The translations under genes were made by a program, and so were the position numbers. From contig JASBUF010000079.1 in assembly GCA_030148085.1 (NCBI GenBank), forward strand, positions 1-55,403: 55,403 bases of DNA. The letters are read 5' to 3'. The notes beneath the pieces are model-generated. The model was not told where the DNA came from. It saw nothing but the letters and a program-made list of their open reading frames with translations, and did no database searches. This DNA comes from Methylophaga sp. (GTDB lineage Bacteria; Pseudomonadota; Gammaproteobacteria; Nitrosococcales; Methylophagaceae). Within the stretch, counting starts at the first letter, position 1, and every line of letters starts with the position of its first letter. Shown here piece after piece: positions 36,191 through 46,112 of this stretch.

Positions 36191-37255
36191 ATGCCCGATA
36201 CCGCCACTTTACAAGCCCGTCTGGATGAACTGCTTCGCATCGCCAAAAGCAATGAGCGGAAACAGGAGAATTTTCAGCAATATGAGCTGGCGCTGTTAAA
36301 TAGTAGCAGCCTGCAAGAACTGTTGAGTATTGTGCTGGATCAGCACAAAGAACGCTTTCAGCTCAGTGAAGTCACCCTGCTGATGTATGACCCCGAATAT
36401 GAGTTGCAGCGACTGGTACAAGCTGAACACACCACTCCACCCTGGCCTGGGCAATTACTGTTTACCGACTCCGCCCACCTCGTCAATCAGCACTTTAGCC
36501 CTCAACAAAAACCGCGATTACAGAAGTATTCGCCCCACCAGCACGCCTATTTATTTCCGAATCAGGATGAGCTGGGCTCCGTTGCGTTGTTGCCGTTAGT
36601 TCGCCAGAACATGTTGATTGGCAGTCTGAACCTGGGCAGTCGTAATGAAAACCGCTTCCAGGGACAAATCGGCACCCTGTTTCTTGAGCATCTCGCCGCT
36701 GTCGTGTCCGCCTGTATCGAAAACACCCGGCTACAGGAACACATCAAATTGGTGGGTCTGCGTGACCCCTTAACCGGCATCAATAACAGACGATTTTTTG
36801 ACCAGCGTTTGAAAGAGGAAGCCAGCCGTGCCAAACGCTACGACAGACCGCTCTCCTGTCTGTTTCTCGATATCGATTTTTTCAAACGCATCAATGATCA
36901 GTATGGTCATCAGGCCGGTGATAAGGTGCTCAAACAGGTGTCATCGATGCTGAATGACCGGCTGCGTCAAACCGATGTATTGGCCCGTTTCGGCGGTGAA
37001 GAGTTCGTTATTCTGCTGCCTGACACTGATCAGGGCGATGCGGTGGAGATTGCCGAGCAGATCCGTGAACGCATTGATCGGGCCCGCTTTGTGATTCCTT
37101 CCGGCAAATCCGTCAACGTCACCCTCTCCATCGGTCTGGCTGTACTACATCCACAAAACCATATTAACGATGCCAAGCAACTCTTGAGCGCGGCTGATCA
37201 GGCCGTTTACGCCGCAAAACTGTCAGGCCGCAACCGAGTGAAACAGGCGCACTGA
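36191..37255 (+). CDS. Diguanylate cyclase with an N-terminal DUF484/GAF-like domain
   Basis: 354 residues. A short helical start (1-45) is followed by a GAF-like domain resembling DUF484 (about 50-180) and a GGDEF domain (about 190-350). The active-site motif is GGEEF, preceded five residues earlier by RQTD, a complete RxxD inhibitory I-site, so an active, product-inhibited cyclic-di-GMP synthase is expected. No membrane segment is seen, so it is cytoplasmic. AAGG precedes the ATG. Its stop overlaps the start of the K+ channel gene (TGATG), which implies coupled expression. Confidence 0.9.
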   Translation: MPDTATLQARLDELLRIAKSNERKQENFQQYELALLNSSSLQELLSIVLDQHKERFQLSEVTLLMYDPEYELQRLVQAEHTTPPWPGQLLFTDSAHLVNQHFSPQQKPRLQKYSPHQHAYLFPNQDELGSVALLPLVRQNMLIGSLNLGSRNENRFQGQIGTLFLEHLAAVVSACIENTRLQEHIKLVGLRDPLTGINNRRFFDQRLKEEASRAKRYDRPLSCLFLDIDFFKRINDQYGHQAGDKVLKQVSSMLNDRLRQTDVLARFGGEEFVILLPDTDQGDAVEIAEQIRERIDRARFVIPSGKSVNVTLSIGLAVLHPQNHINDAKQLLSAADQAVYAAKLSGRNRVKQAH

Positions 37256-37683
37256 TGCTGCTCGCGACCTTTGTCATCAATGCCACGATTGTCATTCTGA
37301 CCGTGCTGATTCATTACGAAACCCTGTACCTCTTGGCTAAACGGCTGGCGACGGTGCAAATCGTCCACCGTTACCGGGTGCTGTTGGCGGTCATGGTAAT
37401 TATGCTGGCTCATATATTAGAAATCTGGCTGTTTGCCTTGGGCTATTTTTTTATGATTCATTTCGGCGACTTCGGCACGCTCAGCGGCAATATCGATCTC
37501 AGTCTGCTCGACTGCAGCTATTTCTCCTTCACCACCTACACCACGCTGGGGTATGGTGATATTGAACCCAGTGGTTATCTGCGTTTTCTGACCGGATTGG
37601 AGTCACTGACAGGGCTGGTTATGATTACCTGGTCTGCATCCTTTGTATTCCTGGAAATGCAGAAGTACTGGCCCAAGCGCTAA
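37255..37683 (+). CDS. Small potassium channel family protein
   Basis: 142 residues. Three hydrophobic segments are visible (about 4-24, 42-67 and 110-135), with the selectivity filter TTLGYGD at 96-102 between the last two, as in two-helix K+ channels (Ion_trans_2). There is no RCK or cyclic-nucleotide domain. The gene starts within the stop of the diguanylate cyclase, an uncommon pairing. Whether the channel responds to nucleotides or just shares transcription cannot be told. Confidence 0.85.
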   Translation: MLLATFVINATIVILTVLIHYETLYLLAKRLATVQIVHRYRVLLAVMVIMLAHILEIWLFALGYFFMIHFGDFGTLSGNIDLSLLDCSYFSFTTYTTLGYGDIEPSGYLRFLTGLESLTGLVMITWSASFVFLEMQKYWPKR

Positions 37684-37712
37684 CTCCTCTGCAATGGGAA
37701 AAGGAGGCTGTT

Positions 37713-38297
37713 ATGAATGCCCGAATTGACTATTTGCTTCAACAAATCCGGCAACTGGAAGAAGAGCTCAGGGCCGAACTCAGTCAGCGCAGCCAAGTCA
37801 TTGGCTTTACCATTAAAGGCCGAAAAGTCGAGTTTGAGCGCTCCATCAAACAGGCGCACAAAAAGCTCAAATACAGCCTATGGCGCTGGTTAGGGATTCG
37901 CCCTGTCAATATCATTACCATGCCGATTATTTACGCGATGATTGTGCCGCTAGTACTGATTGACGTATTGGTGAGCTTTTACCAGTACAGCTGTTTTCCC
38001 ATCTACAAAATCAAGTTGGTCAAACGCCGCGACTATATTGTGTTTGACCGCCATCATCTCAGTTACCTCAACAGCATTGAGCGCTGGCACTGTGTTTATT
38101 GCGCCTATGGTAATGGGGTGGTTGCCTACATCCGTGAAATTCTGGCCCGCACCGAGCAATATTTCTGCCCGATTAAACATGCAAACAAAGTGCTGGGTAC
38201 CCACGACCGTTATCAATCGTTTATCGAGTATGGCGATGCTGAGAACTACCACCAGCGGTTGCAGGCGTTCCGTCAGCAACTGGCCAACCAAGATTAG
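37713..38297 (+). CDS. Conserved membrane protein of unknown function with a Cys/His cluster
   Basis: 194 residues, not assigned to a named family by me. An N-terminal coiled coil (about 5-55) is followed by a hydrophobic hairpin or single long membrane segment (about 64-97), then a soluble tail with HCVYC (126-130), FCPIKH (151-156) and two adjacent histidines (114-115). The spacing of Cys127, Cys130, Cys152 and His156 suggests a metal site. A GGAGG-like ribosome site (AAGGAGG) lies before the ATG. It follows the channel gene by 29 bases and overlaps the convergent nuclease gene by four. Confidence 0.72.
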   Translation: MNARIDYLLQQIRQLEEELRAELSQRSQVIGFTIKGRKVEFERSIKQAHKKLKYSLWRWLGIRPVNIITMPIIYAMIVPLVLIDVLVSFYQYSCFPIYKIKLVKRRDYIVFDRHHLSYLNSIERWHCVYCAYGNGVVAYIREILARTEQYFCPIKHANKVLGTHDRYQSFIEYGDAENYHQRLQAFRQQLANQD

Positions 38298-39124
38298 CGC
38301 GGTAAAACCATCAAAGCGCTGGGATGCTGGATATACAGTCTCTGCTGTTTGCCCTGCTTACGTAACCAGCCACGTGCTTCCAAAGGTTTGTTTAAATAGC
38401 TTTCCAGAGGTGGAAATAAGCCTAATTGGGCTTTCGGAATACTGATAAGCAGGGATTCGGAAACCATCAAGTTCATGTATTTTCTGGTTTCAAACAGGCG
38501 TCGGGCCGTCAGTTCCCAGCGCTGCCAGTCACTGTAACTTTTGGCGGCATCAAAGATCCTGAAATGCTGAGCTTGGTAGTCTGGCATTTGCCAGATACCC
38601 CGTTTCTTTTGTTCAGCAGAGTGCTGCGCCTGAATTAATACGTCGGCATAGAGCAGGTTGGGAGGTATCAGGGTCAACATCGCCAGCCCCTGTTCCAACA
38701 GCAGCGCATTGAGATACTGACCTGACTCCAGAAACACATGTGCCAATCGTCTATCGTACTTATCAAACTGCTGCGCATCGTATTGCAGCCATACCGTTGG
38801 ATTACGCAAGGTGTGCTGCAACCAGTCTCTGGCCACCTCACCACCCGGCTGTGACTGGCGATAACGGCTTTGCACTTCTGGCGTATTAATGCCAATCAAG
38901 CGGATTTTCTCGCCGCCATCGAGTAGCAGCGTATCGCCATCAACCACTTTGCGGACTCTGACCTTGTAGCGGTAAGCCACATCCAGCTGGACTTTTTCCG
39001 CGCCGGTAGTTGGCTTATCGCTAAAAATGGCATTGCCCGACTTATCCTGACTCCGGTAGACCTCGGCATCAGCATAACCAGCCACCAGCAGCAATAATGC
39101 ACACAGAACACTCCTTGTCAGCAT
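38294..39124 (-). CDS. Exported thermonuclease-family nuclease with DUF4124 segment
   Basis: 276 residues. A signal peptide (1-20) leads into a short DUF4124-like segment (VYRSQDKSGNAIFSD, 22-36) and then a staphylococcal nuclease domain (about 52-200). Catalytic positions can be matched: D62/D64 in VDGDT, R75, E83 in INTPEV, and an arginine pair in YDRRLAHV (125-126). The C-terminal 70 residues resemble an SH3-like or unassigned tail. A secreted or periplasmic Ca-dependent nuclease is expected, perhaps for scavenging nucleic acids. Confidence 0.86.
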   Translation of the reverse strand: MLTRSVLCALLLLVAGYADAEVYRSQDKSGNAIFSDKPTTGAEKVQLDVAYRYKVRVRKVVDGDTLLLDGGEKIRLIGINTPEVQSRYRQSQPGGEVARDWLQHTLRNPTVWLQYDAQQFDKYDRRLAHVFLESGQYLNALLLEQGLAMLTLIPPNLLYADVLIQAQHSAEQKKRGIWQMPDYQAQHFRIFDAAKSYSDWQRWELTARRLFETRKYMNLMVSESLLISIPKAQLGLFPPLESYLNKPLEARGWLRKQGKQQRLYIQHPSALMVLPR

Positions 39125-39133
39125 CGTCTCTTC

Positions 39134-39631
39134 CTATGTGCGGAAAATGGCGCTCAGCAGCTTCTCCATAAGCTGCTGTTGCTGAGTCACCTGCTCTCGC
39201 AGTGACTGTACCAGTTGCTTTAACATCGCTGCCACAGCATTAAAGCTGTCGCCATAATTTTCCGTATGAGCGGCTTCAACCGAGGCAAAAATAGCCAGAT
39301 ATTCCCCTTTTTTTACCAATTGAGGCATCGCTGAAAGCATCACCTGTAGCTGATTGAGGCTACGAGTGATGTCTTTACATGCTGACAAAGACTGACACAG
39401 CGTTATGTGTTGTTTGACACTTTGTAGCTCCTGTTGGATTTCCTGCCCCAGCTCTTGAATCGCATGCGTCAGAACCCGAAACGCATCACCTTCGCTACCG
39501 GCGCGCGCGGCCGCACTGACGGCATTCGACGACAATAGGTGCATTTGCTTTAACAAAGGCTGCATTGGCGCCAGCGCCGCTTCAAGCTCTCGCAGACACG
39601 CCCTGTGTGGTTGCTCAAGCTGACCGGTCAT
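39134..39631 (-). CDS. Soluble coiled-coil protein resembling an isolated chemoreceptor tip
   Basis: 165 residues, without signal or membrane segment, almost entirely helical. Residues about 29-66 ([20 protein letters not shown] and onward) align with the chemoreceptor hairpin tip consensus [23 protein letters not shown]; the N, AAR, AG, G and F positions are kept, while other contacts are changed. A second helical segment (about 75-165) would form the return arm. There is no sensor, HAMP or methylation region. It lies between ubiA, whose start it overlaps, and the nuclease gene. It may be a soluble adaptor or a decayed receptor fragment. Confidence 0.6.
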   Translation of the reverse strand: MTGQLEQPHRACLRELEAALAPMQPLLKQMHLLSSNAVSAAARAGSEGDAFRVLTHAIQELGQEIQQELQSVKQHITLCQSLSACKDITRSLNQLQVMLSAMPQLVKKGEYLAIFASVEAAHTENYGDSFNAVAAMLKQLVQSLREQVTQQQQLMEKLLSAIFRT

Positions 39632-40503
39632 ACTGCAGGCGCAAACAGATAATGCAACACCAGACTGACAAACAAGGTCAGTCCCACCCAGTTATTATTC
39701 AAAAAAGCCTGCAGACAGGCCTGAGGCTCGCGCTTACGACTGATAAATTGCTGATAAACAAACAAGCCCAACATCACCAGCAAGCCCAGATAAAACACGC
39801 TGCTCATAGCCAGTTGCTTACCTATCATCACCAGCACCAGCAGAAAGGCAATCTGCAAAATGGCCAGAATTTTCAGATCATCATCGCCAAATAGCACGGC
39901 GGTGGATTTGACCCCGGCCAGTAAGTCATCTTCCCTATCCGCCATCGCATAAAAGGTATCGTAGACTGTAGTCCAGATGATATTGGCCAAAAACAGTAAC
40001 CAGGCCACCACTGGAACGGTTCCGGTCTGCGCCGCAAAGGCCATCGGAATCGCCCAGCCAAAGGCCATACCAAGATACAGCTGAGGAAGATAGGTATAGC
40101 GTTTCATAAATGGATAGCTGGCCGCTAGAGCGACACCGACCAGAGACATCCAGATGGTCAGCGTATTGAGCAGCGAGACTAGGTAAAAGGCGATGAGGGC
40201 GATTCCCCCAAAGACCAGCAGCGCATCCCGTGCTTTCAGCTCGCCGGTAGCTAAAGGTCGTGCACGCGTGCGCCAGACCTGGCCGTCAATATCACGGTCT
40301 GCATAGTCGTTAATCGCACAACCGGCACTGCGCATCAAAATGACGCCAAACACAAACACAAACAGTACGGTGGTATCCGGCAGCCCTTCCGCCGCCATCC
40401 ACAGCGCGCTTAAGGTAGGCCACATCAATAGTAGGATACCAATCGGCCGATCCAGTCGCATCAGACGGATATACGGCGATAAGGTGCGCTTGATTGTGCT
40501 CAC
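39628..40503 (-). CDS. ubiA: 4-hydroxybenzoate octaprenyltransferase UbiA
   Basis: 291 residues, an integral membrane prenyltransferase with about eight to nine membrane segments. The two aspartate-rich motifs NDYADRDID and [13 protein letters not shown] bind the polyprenyl diphosphate through Mg2+. It attaches the isoprenoid chain to 4-hydroxybenzoate, the second step of ubiquinone synthesis. It overlaps ubiC by four bases. Confidence 0.95.
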   Translation of the reverse strand: MSTIKRTLSPYIRLMRLDRPIGILLLMWPTLSALWMAAEGLPDTTVLFVFVFGVILMRSAGCAINDYADRDIDGQVWRTRARPLATGELKARDALLVFGGIALIAFYLVSLLNTLTIWMSLVGVALAASYPFMKRYTYLPQLYLGMAFGWAIPMAFAAQTGTVPVVAWLLFLANIIWTTVYDTFYAMADREDDLLAGVKSTAVLFGDDDLKILAILQIAFLLVLVMIGKQLAMSSVFYLGLLVMLGLFVYQQFISRKREPQACLQAFLNNNWVGLTLFVSLVLHYLFAPAV

Positions 40504-41045
40504 TCAGAACTCCATTTATTCGATGGTAAAAAAACTTCACTCACCAGCAAGGCTTTGCCATTGAGGTAAAAAGAGGAACGTCTGGCCCACAAGCAGTCAG
40601 GCCGTGCCTCAATATCGCGGGTTGCCAAGACATACTGCGCCATATCCGGCGTTAAACAAGCAACCTGAATCGGTCCACGTTTTAAACTGGGATCGGTAAA
40701 CAGCATCTCACCGAGAGACTGGTTACCCAAGGCTTTAAACCGGGCACGCATGGCCTGATAGGTTTTAATCGGCACTAGGGTTCGTGCGTAAATCTGCGGG
40801 GTGTCACCATCCAGCAGGTGTACTTCACGCTGAAACAGACGTCTGGCCGGGTGCTGACGTAATAACAACGCTTCATCCGGCAATGGCCGCTGCCAGCTTG
40901 AACGTAATAGATTGACAGAAAATTGCTGCTCACAAGCCTGCTGTAACAATCGAGTTAGCGAGCCGGTGTCTGTGAGCCACCAACGTAACGATGTCGGTAA
41001 TGCCTGTAGCAAAGGGGGCTGCCAACTGGTCCAGTTTTTCATCAA
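40500..41045 (-). CDS. ubiC: Chorismate lyase UbiC
   Basis: 181 residues. Converts chorismate to 4-hydroxybenzoate and pyruvate, the substrate of UbiA encoded next to it. Conserved features include the arginine-rich ARTLVP region, the [11 protein letters not shown] segment and the C-terminal [22 protein letters not shown] pattern with the catalytic glutamate near the end (SEVF). Tight spacing to recG (9 bases) and overlap with ubiA indicate one transcript. Confidence 0.93.
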   Translation of the reverse strand: MMKNWTSWQPPLLQALPTSLRWWLTDTGSLTRLLQQACEQQFSVNLLRSSWQRPLPDEALLLRQHPARRLFQREVHLLDGDTPQIYARTLVPIKTYQAMRARFKALGNQSLGEMLFTDPSLKRGPIQVACLTPDMAQYVLATRDIEARPDCLWARRSSFYLNGKALLVSEVFLPSNKWSSE

Positions 41046-41054
41046 ACGGTTATC

Positions 41055-43142
41055 TCAAACATGGCCAAAATCCAACTTATGCGCAAACCAGCGTAATACC
41101 AGCGCATCGGCCAGCTTCGGAGCTTCCTGCAATAAAACGCGCGCGGCCCGGTCCATTACAGCAAGCAAATCCTGATCTTCAATCAAATCAGCCACCCTGA
41201 ATTGCGGCAAGCCGGTCTGACGGGTACCCAGCACCTCGCCGGGGCCACGGATCTCCAAATCCCGCTGGGCAATAACAAAACCATCATTACTTTCACGCAG
41301 ACACTTCAGCCTAGCCTGCCCATTTTCGGATAAAGGCGGATGGTACATCAAGACACAATGACTCTCGATTTGTCCACGCCCGACCCGGCCACGCAGTTGA
41401 TGTAACTGCGACAAACCAAGGCGTTCGGCATTTTCAATGACCATTAGACTGGCATTGGGCACATCGACGCCGACTTCAATCACCGTGGTCGCGACCAGCA
41501 TATCGAGTTCGCCTAGCTTAAAGGCGGTCATCACCCGCTCTTTGTCAGTCGGCTTCATGCGACCGTGGACCAGCCCGATGCGTAAATCAGGCAGGCTGTC
41601 CTGCAACGCAGTCGCGGTATCTTCTGCCGCCTGACATTGCAGGTGTTCAGATTCTTCAATCAGCGTGCATACCCAATACACCTGTCGCTGCTGCTGGCAG
41701 GCGGCATGCACCCGAGCAATCACGTCGTCACGGCGGGTATCAGGTAAAACCACGGTGGTCACGGGCGTTCTTCCCGGTGGCAGTTCATCAATCACCGAGA
41801 CATTCAAATCCGCATAAGCTGTCATCGCCAGCGTGCGTGGGATCGGCGTCGCCGTCATCACTAATTGATGGGGCATCGAATCGATATCGCGCCCCTTGTC
41901 ACGTAATGCCAGGCGCTGATGCACGCCAAAGCGGTGTTGCTCATCAATAATCACAAGGCCCAGATTATTGAAGGTGACTTCATCCTGAAACAGAGCGTGG
42001 GTGCCCACCACGACTTTAATCTCACCGGACTGCAACTGCTCCAATACCTGTTTGCGTTCAGATGCGGTTTGCTTGCCCGCACACCAGCCAACCTGGATAC
42101 CGAGTGGTGATAGCCAGTTAGAAAAAGTACGAAAATGCTGCTCAGCGAGTAATTCCGTCGGCGCCATCATCACTGCCTGACAGCCTGCCGCCACCGCTTC
42201 AACAGCGGCCAATGCGGCGACAACGGTTTTGCCCGAGCCGACATCGCCCTGCACCAGTCGCTGCATCGGGTGCGGCTGTGCAATATCCTGCAAAATATCG
42301 TCAATCACCCGCTGCTGAGCCTTGGTTAATGGGAACGGTAATGCCTGTAATAACTGCTGGCGGTAAGCCTTGTCTCCTTTAAGCATGGGTGCCGTATGGT
42401 GCTGCGTCTGCGCCCGCAGTTTTTTCATGGTCAGTTGCTGCGCCAGCAACTCTTCATAGGCGAGACGCTTCTGGGCCGGATGTTGTCGCTCGAGCAACTG
42501 GTCAACGGCCGCATCGGGTGGTGGCTGATGAACATATTTCAATGCTTCAACCAACGAGTATTCAGCGGCATCATGCAGGCGCGCTGCGGGCGTCAATAGC
42601 TCCGGCATGGCCTCTTTATCAAGCAAAGCCAAAGCCTGCTTCATCAACTTGCGTAATGACAGCTGATGCAGGCCTTCGGTAGTGGGATAGATCGGGGTCA
42701 GCTCATTATCTACCGGCACGATGCCATCTGCCGCCAACAACTGATATTCCGGGTGCACCATTTCAAGTGAGGATGGACCATTGCGGACTTCACCAAAACA
42801 GCGGATACGTCGCCCCTTGGCTAATTGTTCCTGCTGCGCTTTGGAAAAATGAAAGAATCGCAGAATCAGGCTGCCAGTGCCATCTGAGACATGACATAGC
42901 AACGAACGACGGCGGCCAAACTTAACTTGGGAGAGTTGAATGGTGCCTTCCACCAGCACTTCCTGCTGGGGACGCAGCGCACCGAAAGGCATTAAACGAG
43001 TGCGATCCTGATAGCGTAAAGGCAGATGAAACAGCAGATCCTGCACCTGCTGAACACCAATCTTGATTAGGCGTTCAGCAACTTTGCCGCCGACGCCTTT
43101 GAGGGCCGTCACCGGCTGTGATAACAATTCACCCGCCACCAC
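41055..43142 (-). CDS. recG: ATP-dependent DNA helicase RecG
   Basis: 695 residues, full length. N-terminal wedge/OB domain (about 10-200), then superfamily 2 helicase motifs: Walker A GDVGSGKT, DEQH box (IIDEQHRFG), TATPIPRT and the C-terminal helicase half with TTVIEVGVDVPNA and LRGRVGRG. RecG reverses stalled forks and branch-migrates Holliday junctions. It lies downstream of spoT and ridA, as in many gammaproteobacteria. Confidence 0.96.
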   Translation of the reverse strand: MVAGELLSQPVTALKGVGGKVAERLIKIGVQQVQDLLFHLPLRYQDRTRLMPFGALRPQQEVLVEGTIQLSQVKFGRRRSLLCHVSDGTGSLILRFFHFSKAQQEQLAKGRRIRCFGEVRNGPSSLEMVHPEYQLLAADGIVPVDNELTPIYPTTEGLHQLSLRKLMKQALALLDKEAMPELLTPAARLHDAAEYSLVEALKYVHQPPPDAAVDQLLERQHPAQKRLAYEELLAQQLTMKKLRAQTQHHTAPMLKGDKAYRQQLLQALPFPLTKAQQRVIDDILQDIAQPHPMQRLVQGDVGSGKTVVAALAAVEAVAAGCQAVMMAPTELLAEQHFRTFSNWLSPLGIQVGWCAGKQTASERKQVLEQLQSGEIKVVVGTHALFQDEVTFNNLGLVIIDEQHRFGVHQRLALRDKGRDIDSMPHQLVMTATPIPRTLAMTAYADLNVSVIDELPPGRTPVTTVVLPDTRRDDVIARVHAACQQQRQVYWVCTLIEESEHLQCQAAEDTATALQDSLPDLRIGLVHGRMKPTDKERVMTAFKLGELDMLVATTVIEVGVDVPNASLMVIENAERLGLSQLHQLRGRVGRGQIESHCVLMYHPPLSENGQARLKCLRESNDGFVIAQRDLEIRGPGEVLGTRQTGLPQFRVADLIEDQDLLAVMDRAARVLLQEAPKLADALVLRWFAHKLDFGHV

Positions 43143-43168
43143 AACCGGCTAGTCCCTTAGTCGTAAAT

Positions 43169-43555
43169 TTAAGCGTTCAGATGTAAAACGGCGTCCATTT
43201 CGACCGGTACATCTTTAGGCAGAGAGGCCACACCAATCGCAGCACGCGCCGGATATGGCTGCTCAAAATACTCCGTCATAATTTCATTAACGGTACCGAA
43301 GTAGCTGAGATCGGTCAGGAAAATGTTCAATTTGACGATATCCTGCAGGCTACCACCTGAGGCTTTGGCTACGGCTGACAGATTATCGAACACGCGACGC
43401 ACCTGGGCTGAGAAGTCACCTTCCAGTACCGTCATGGTTTCCGGCACCAATGGGATCTGGCCGGACAGATAAACGATATCACCGACTTTGACTGCCTGAG
43501 AGTACGGACCGATGGCTTCAGGGGCATCGGCGGTATGAATAATTTCGCGTGTCAT
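43169..43555 (-). CDS. ridA: RidA family imine/enamine deaminase
   Basis: 128 residues from ATG 43555. An earlier TTG in frame lies inside the ribosome site TTGGAG and is rejected. Conserved features: AIGPYSQAV near the N-terminus, VYLSGQIPL, the catalytic arginine in [19 protein letters not shown], and a C-terminal glutamate. RidA hydrolyses reactive 2-aminoacrylate formed by PLP enzymes such as serine/threonine dehydratase. Between spoT and recG, replacing trmH found there in E. coli. Confidence 0.93.
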   Translation of the reverse strand: MTREIIHTADAPEAIGPYSQAVKVGDIVYLSGQIPLVPETMTVLEGDFSAQVRRVFDNLSAVAKASGGSLQDIVKLNIFLTDLSYFGTVNEIMTEYFEQPYPARAAIGVASLPKDVPVEMDAVLHLNA

Positions 43556-43588
43556 TGAAAACTCCAAAAAGCTGCAGCAGTGCAGCGG

Positions 43589-45745
43589 TTAATTAATACG
43601 GGAAATGCGTTCGACCATGTCGAGCAGGCGCAGACGACGGATGACACGCGCCAGATGCTGACGGCTGTGAACTTCAATGGTCAGGCGCAGATCGGAGTAA
43701 CCACCATCGCGCTCATCGACCACCACATTGTCGATATTCGAATCCGCTTCTGATACCACCGCCGCAACGGTCGCCAGCACACCGCGCTGGTTTTTCACAT
43801 GCACCATGATGTCGACAGGGAAGTCACGCGAGACATCCGGTGACCAGGCTACATCCAGCCATTTCTCATTCTGTACCCGCAGGTGCGAGGTATTTTTACA
43901 GCTGCGCTGATGAATGATAATGCCGCGACCGGTACTGACATAACCGTGGATAGGGTCGCCCGGAATCGGATGACAGCAACGGGCAAAGCTTACCACCATC
44001 CCTTCGGTACCGGCAATCAACAAGGCCTGAGGCTCTTTATCCGGTGTCGATTCATGCACCAGCTTCTGCGCAATCAGCAAAGCAGAATGGTTACCCAGAC
44101 CGATATCTTCCAGCAAATCATCAAACTGCTTGAGCTCAAACTCATTGACCAATTCGTTGAAACGCTCAACCGGGATCTCATCCAGATTGGTGGAGAAGGC
44201 AGTCAGGTGTTTATTTAGCAAGCGACGGCCAAGCAGGATGGCTTCTTCGGTCTGCAAATGACGCAGATAATGACGAATACTGGTGCGCGCTTTGGCGGTC
44301 ACCACAAAGTTGAGCCAGGCCGGATTCGGATGCGAGTTTGGTGAAGTAATAATTTCTACCGACTCGCCGGTTTCCAGTTGTGTGCTCAGCGGTGCCAGAT
44401 GGCGTCCAACGCGAGCTGCGACGCAGTTATTACCGACATCGGTATGTACTGCGTAAGCAAAGTCAACGGCGGTCGCACCACGAGGCAGAGTCAGAATCTC
44501 GCCTTTTGGCGTCGAGACATAAATTTCATCCGGGAACAGATCAATGCGCAGGTTTTCCAGGAACTCCATGGAATCACCAGAGCCTTTCTGCATTTCCAGA
44601 ATACCTTGCAGCCATTGCCGTGCTTTGCGGTGCGCCAGGTTATTGCCGACCGATTCACCGGTTTTGTAGAGCCAGTGCGCCGCAACCCCGGCTTCGGCCA
44701 TATGGTCCATATCGCGGGAGCGGATTTGAACCTCAATAGGCACACCGTAGGGACCAAACAATACCGTATGCAATGACTGGTAGCCGTTGGCTTTAGGGAT
44801 AGCAATATAGTCTTTGAACTTGCCCTGCACCGGCTTGTACAGATTGTGGACAACACCCAGCATACGGTAACAGGCATCGACATCGTCAACGATGATGCGG
44901 AAGGCATACACATCCATCACTTCAGAGAATGACAGCTGCTTGGCCACCATTTTTTTGTACAGACTGTAGAGATTCTTCTCCCGTCCCTGAATATCCGCGC
45001 TCAGGCCTTCCTGTTCCATCCGGTTGAGGATTGACGCAGTGATCTGGGTAACGATCTCTTTACGGTTGCCACGTGCTTTTCGCACCGCATCCTGCAACAC
45101 GCGGTAACGGATCGGATAAAGAACGTGGAAACCCAGATCTTCCAGTTCACAACGCATCAGATTCATGCCGAGACGTTGTGCAATCGGGGCGTAGATATCA
45201 AGAGTTTCGTGAGCGATGCGGCGACGCTTTTCAGGACGCAAATGGCCCAGCGTACGCATATTGTGTAGACGATCTGCGAGCTTGACGATAATGACGCGGA
45301 TATCGCGCGACATCGCTAGCAGCATTTTGCGCAGGTTTTCTGCCTGCGCATGTTTGGTTGTTTCAAACGTGGCTTTCGCCAGCTTGGTGACGCCTTCAAC
45401 CAGCTCCGCCACCTCATCACCGAATTCGAGCGCCAAACCATCTCGCGTGAGTGCCGTGTCTTCAATCACATCATGCAGCAGGCCGGCCATGATGCATTCG
45501 TAATCCATATGCATCATCGCCAAGACATGGGCTACCGCCAGCGGGTGAGTGATATAGCGCTCACCGCTACGGCGGGTCTGACCTTCGTGTGCCTGATCCG
45601 CAAAGTGATAGGCACGACGAATCGAGTCAACGTGTTTTGCTTCCAGGTAATTCGATGTCGCAAAACACAGATCATCGATGGTGAGTTTTGGTTCTGACTC
45701 CTGAATAAAATCCAGTTCAGAGGCGACTGAAGGTTTTGCGCTCAC
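43589..45745 (-). CDS. spoT: Bifunctional (p)ppGpp synthetase/hydrolase SpoT
   Basis: 718 residues. N-terminal HD hydrolase domain with intact H53, H67 and H91-D92 (LLHDVIED), RelA/SpoT synthetase domain (about 235-350; YAFRIIV, KDYIAIPKANGYQS), TGS (about 400-460), conserved Cys region and C-terminal ACT domain (about 645-718). The synthetase motif R..D..A..I..D differs little from E. coli SpoT, so weak synthesis with strong hydrolysis is expected. It balances (p)ppGpp under carbon, iron or fatty-acid stress. Order gmk-rpoZ-spoT is conserved. Confidence 0.95.
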   Translation of the reverse strand: MSAKPSVASELDFIQESEPKLTIDDLCFATSNYLEAKHVDSIRRAYHFADQAHEGQTRRSGERYITHPLAVAHVLAMMHMDYECIMAGLLHDVIEDTALTRDGLALEFGDEVAELVEGVTKLAKATFETTKHAQAENLRKMLLAMSRDIRVIIVKLADRLHNMRTLGHLRPEKRRRIAHETLDIYAPIAQRLGMNLMRCELEDLGFHVLYPIRYRVLQDAVRKARGNRKEIVTQITASILNRMEQEGLSADIQGREKNLYSLYKKMVAKQLSFSEVMDVYAFRIIVDDVDACYRMLGVVHNLYKPVQGKFKDYIAIPKANGYQSLHTVLFGPYGVPIEVQIRSRDMDHMAEAGVAAHWLYKTGESVGNNLAHRKARQWLQGILEMQKGSGDSMEFLENLRIDLFPDEIYVSTPKGEILTLPRGATAVDFAYAVHTDVGNNCVAARVGRHLAPLSTQLETGESVEIITSPNSHPNPAWLNFVVTAKARTSIRHYLRHLQTEEAILLGRRLLNKHLTAFSTNLDEIPVERFNELVNEFELKQFDDLLEDIGLGNHSALLIAQKLVHESTPDKEPQALLIAGTEGMVVSFARCCHPIPGDPIHGYVSTGRGIIIHQRSCKNTSHLRVQNEKWLDVAWSPDVSRDFPVDIMVHVKNQRGVLATVAAVVSEADSNIDNVVVDERDGGYSDLRLTIEVHSRQHLARVIRRLRLLDMVERISRIN

Positions 45746-45750
45746 AGGCG

Positions 45751-46011
45751 TTATTCTTCGGTTTGCAGCTCTTCTTCGCTGACAATACTTTCTTCAGCAT
45801 GCTGACGCGCGCTGGTTTTGTTCAGAATCTCTGGACCCACCAGACCCTGAGCGATTTCGCGCAATGCCAGTACAGTTGGCTTGTCATTATCCAGCTCAAC
45901 CATTGGGTCATCGCCCATAGCGATTTCACGTGCACGTTTGGCCGCTACCAGCACCAGCTGGAAACGGTTTTCAACGTTTTCTAAACAATCTTCAACAGTG
46001 GTACGAGCCAT
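45751..46011 (-). CDS. rpoZ: RNA polymerase omega subunit
   Basis: 86 residues, normal for omega. The conserved MART.VEDCLE start and [15 protein letters not shown] segment that contacts beta-prime are intact. Omega helps polymerase assembly and takes part in ppGpp binding at site 1. Five bases before spoT, so co-transcribed with it. Confidence 0.95.
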   Translation of the reverse strand: MARTTVEDCLENVENRFQLVLVAAKRAREIAMGDDPMVELDNDKPTVLALREIAQGLVGPEILNKTSARQHAEESIVSEEELQTEE

Positions 46012-46112
46012 CAGTCTTTCCCCGTAAATGAAAACATGTAAGTTTACGAAATATCAGCGTTTTAAGCTAGGTAAAGAATAAGTAATACGAGCCATCCGCC
46101 CGAATCTCGCTC

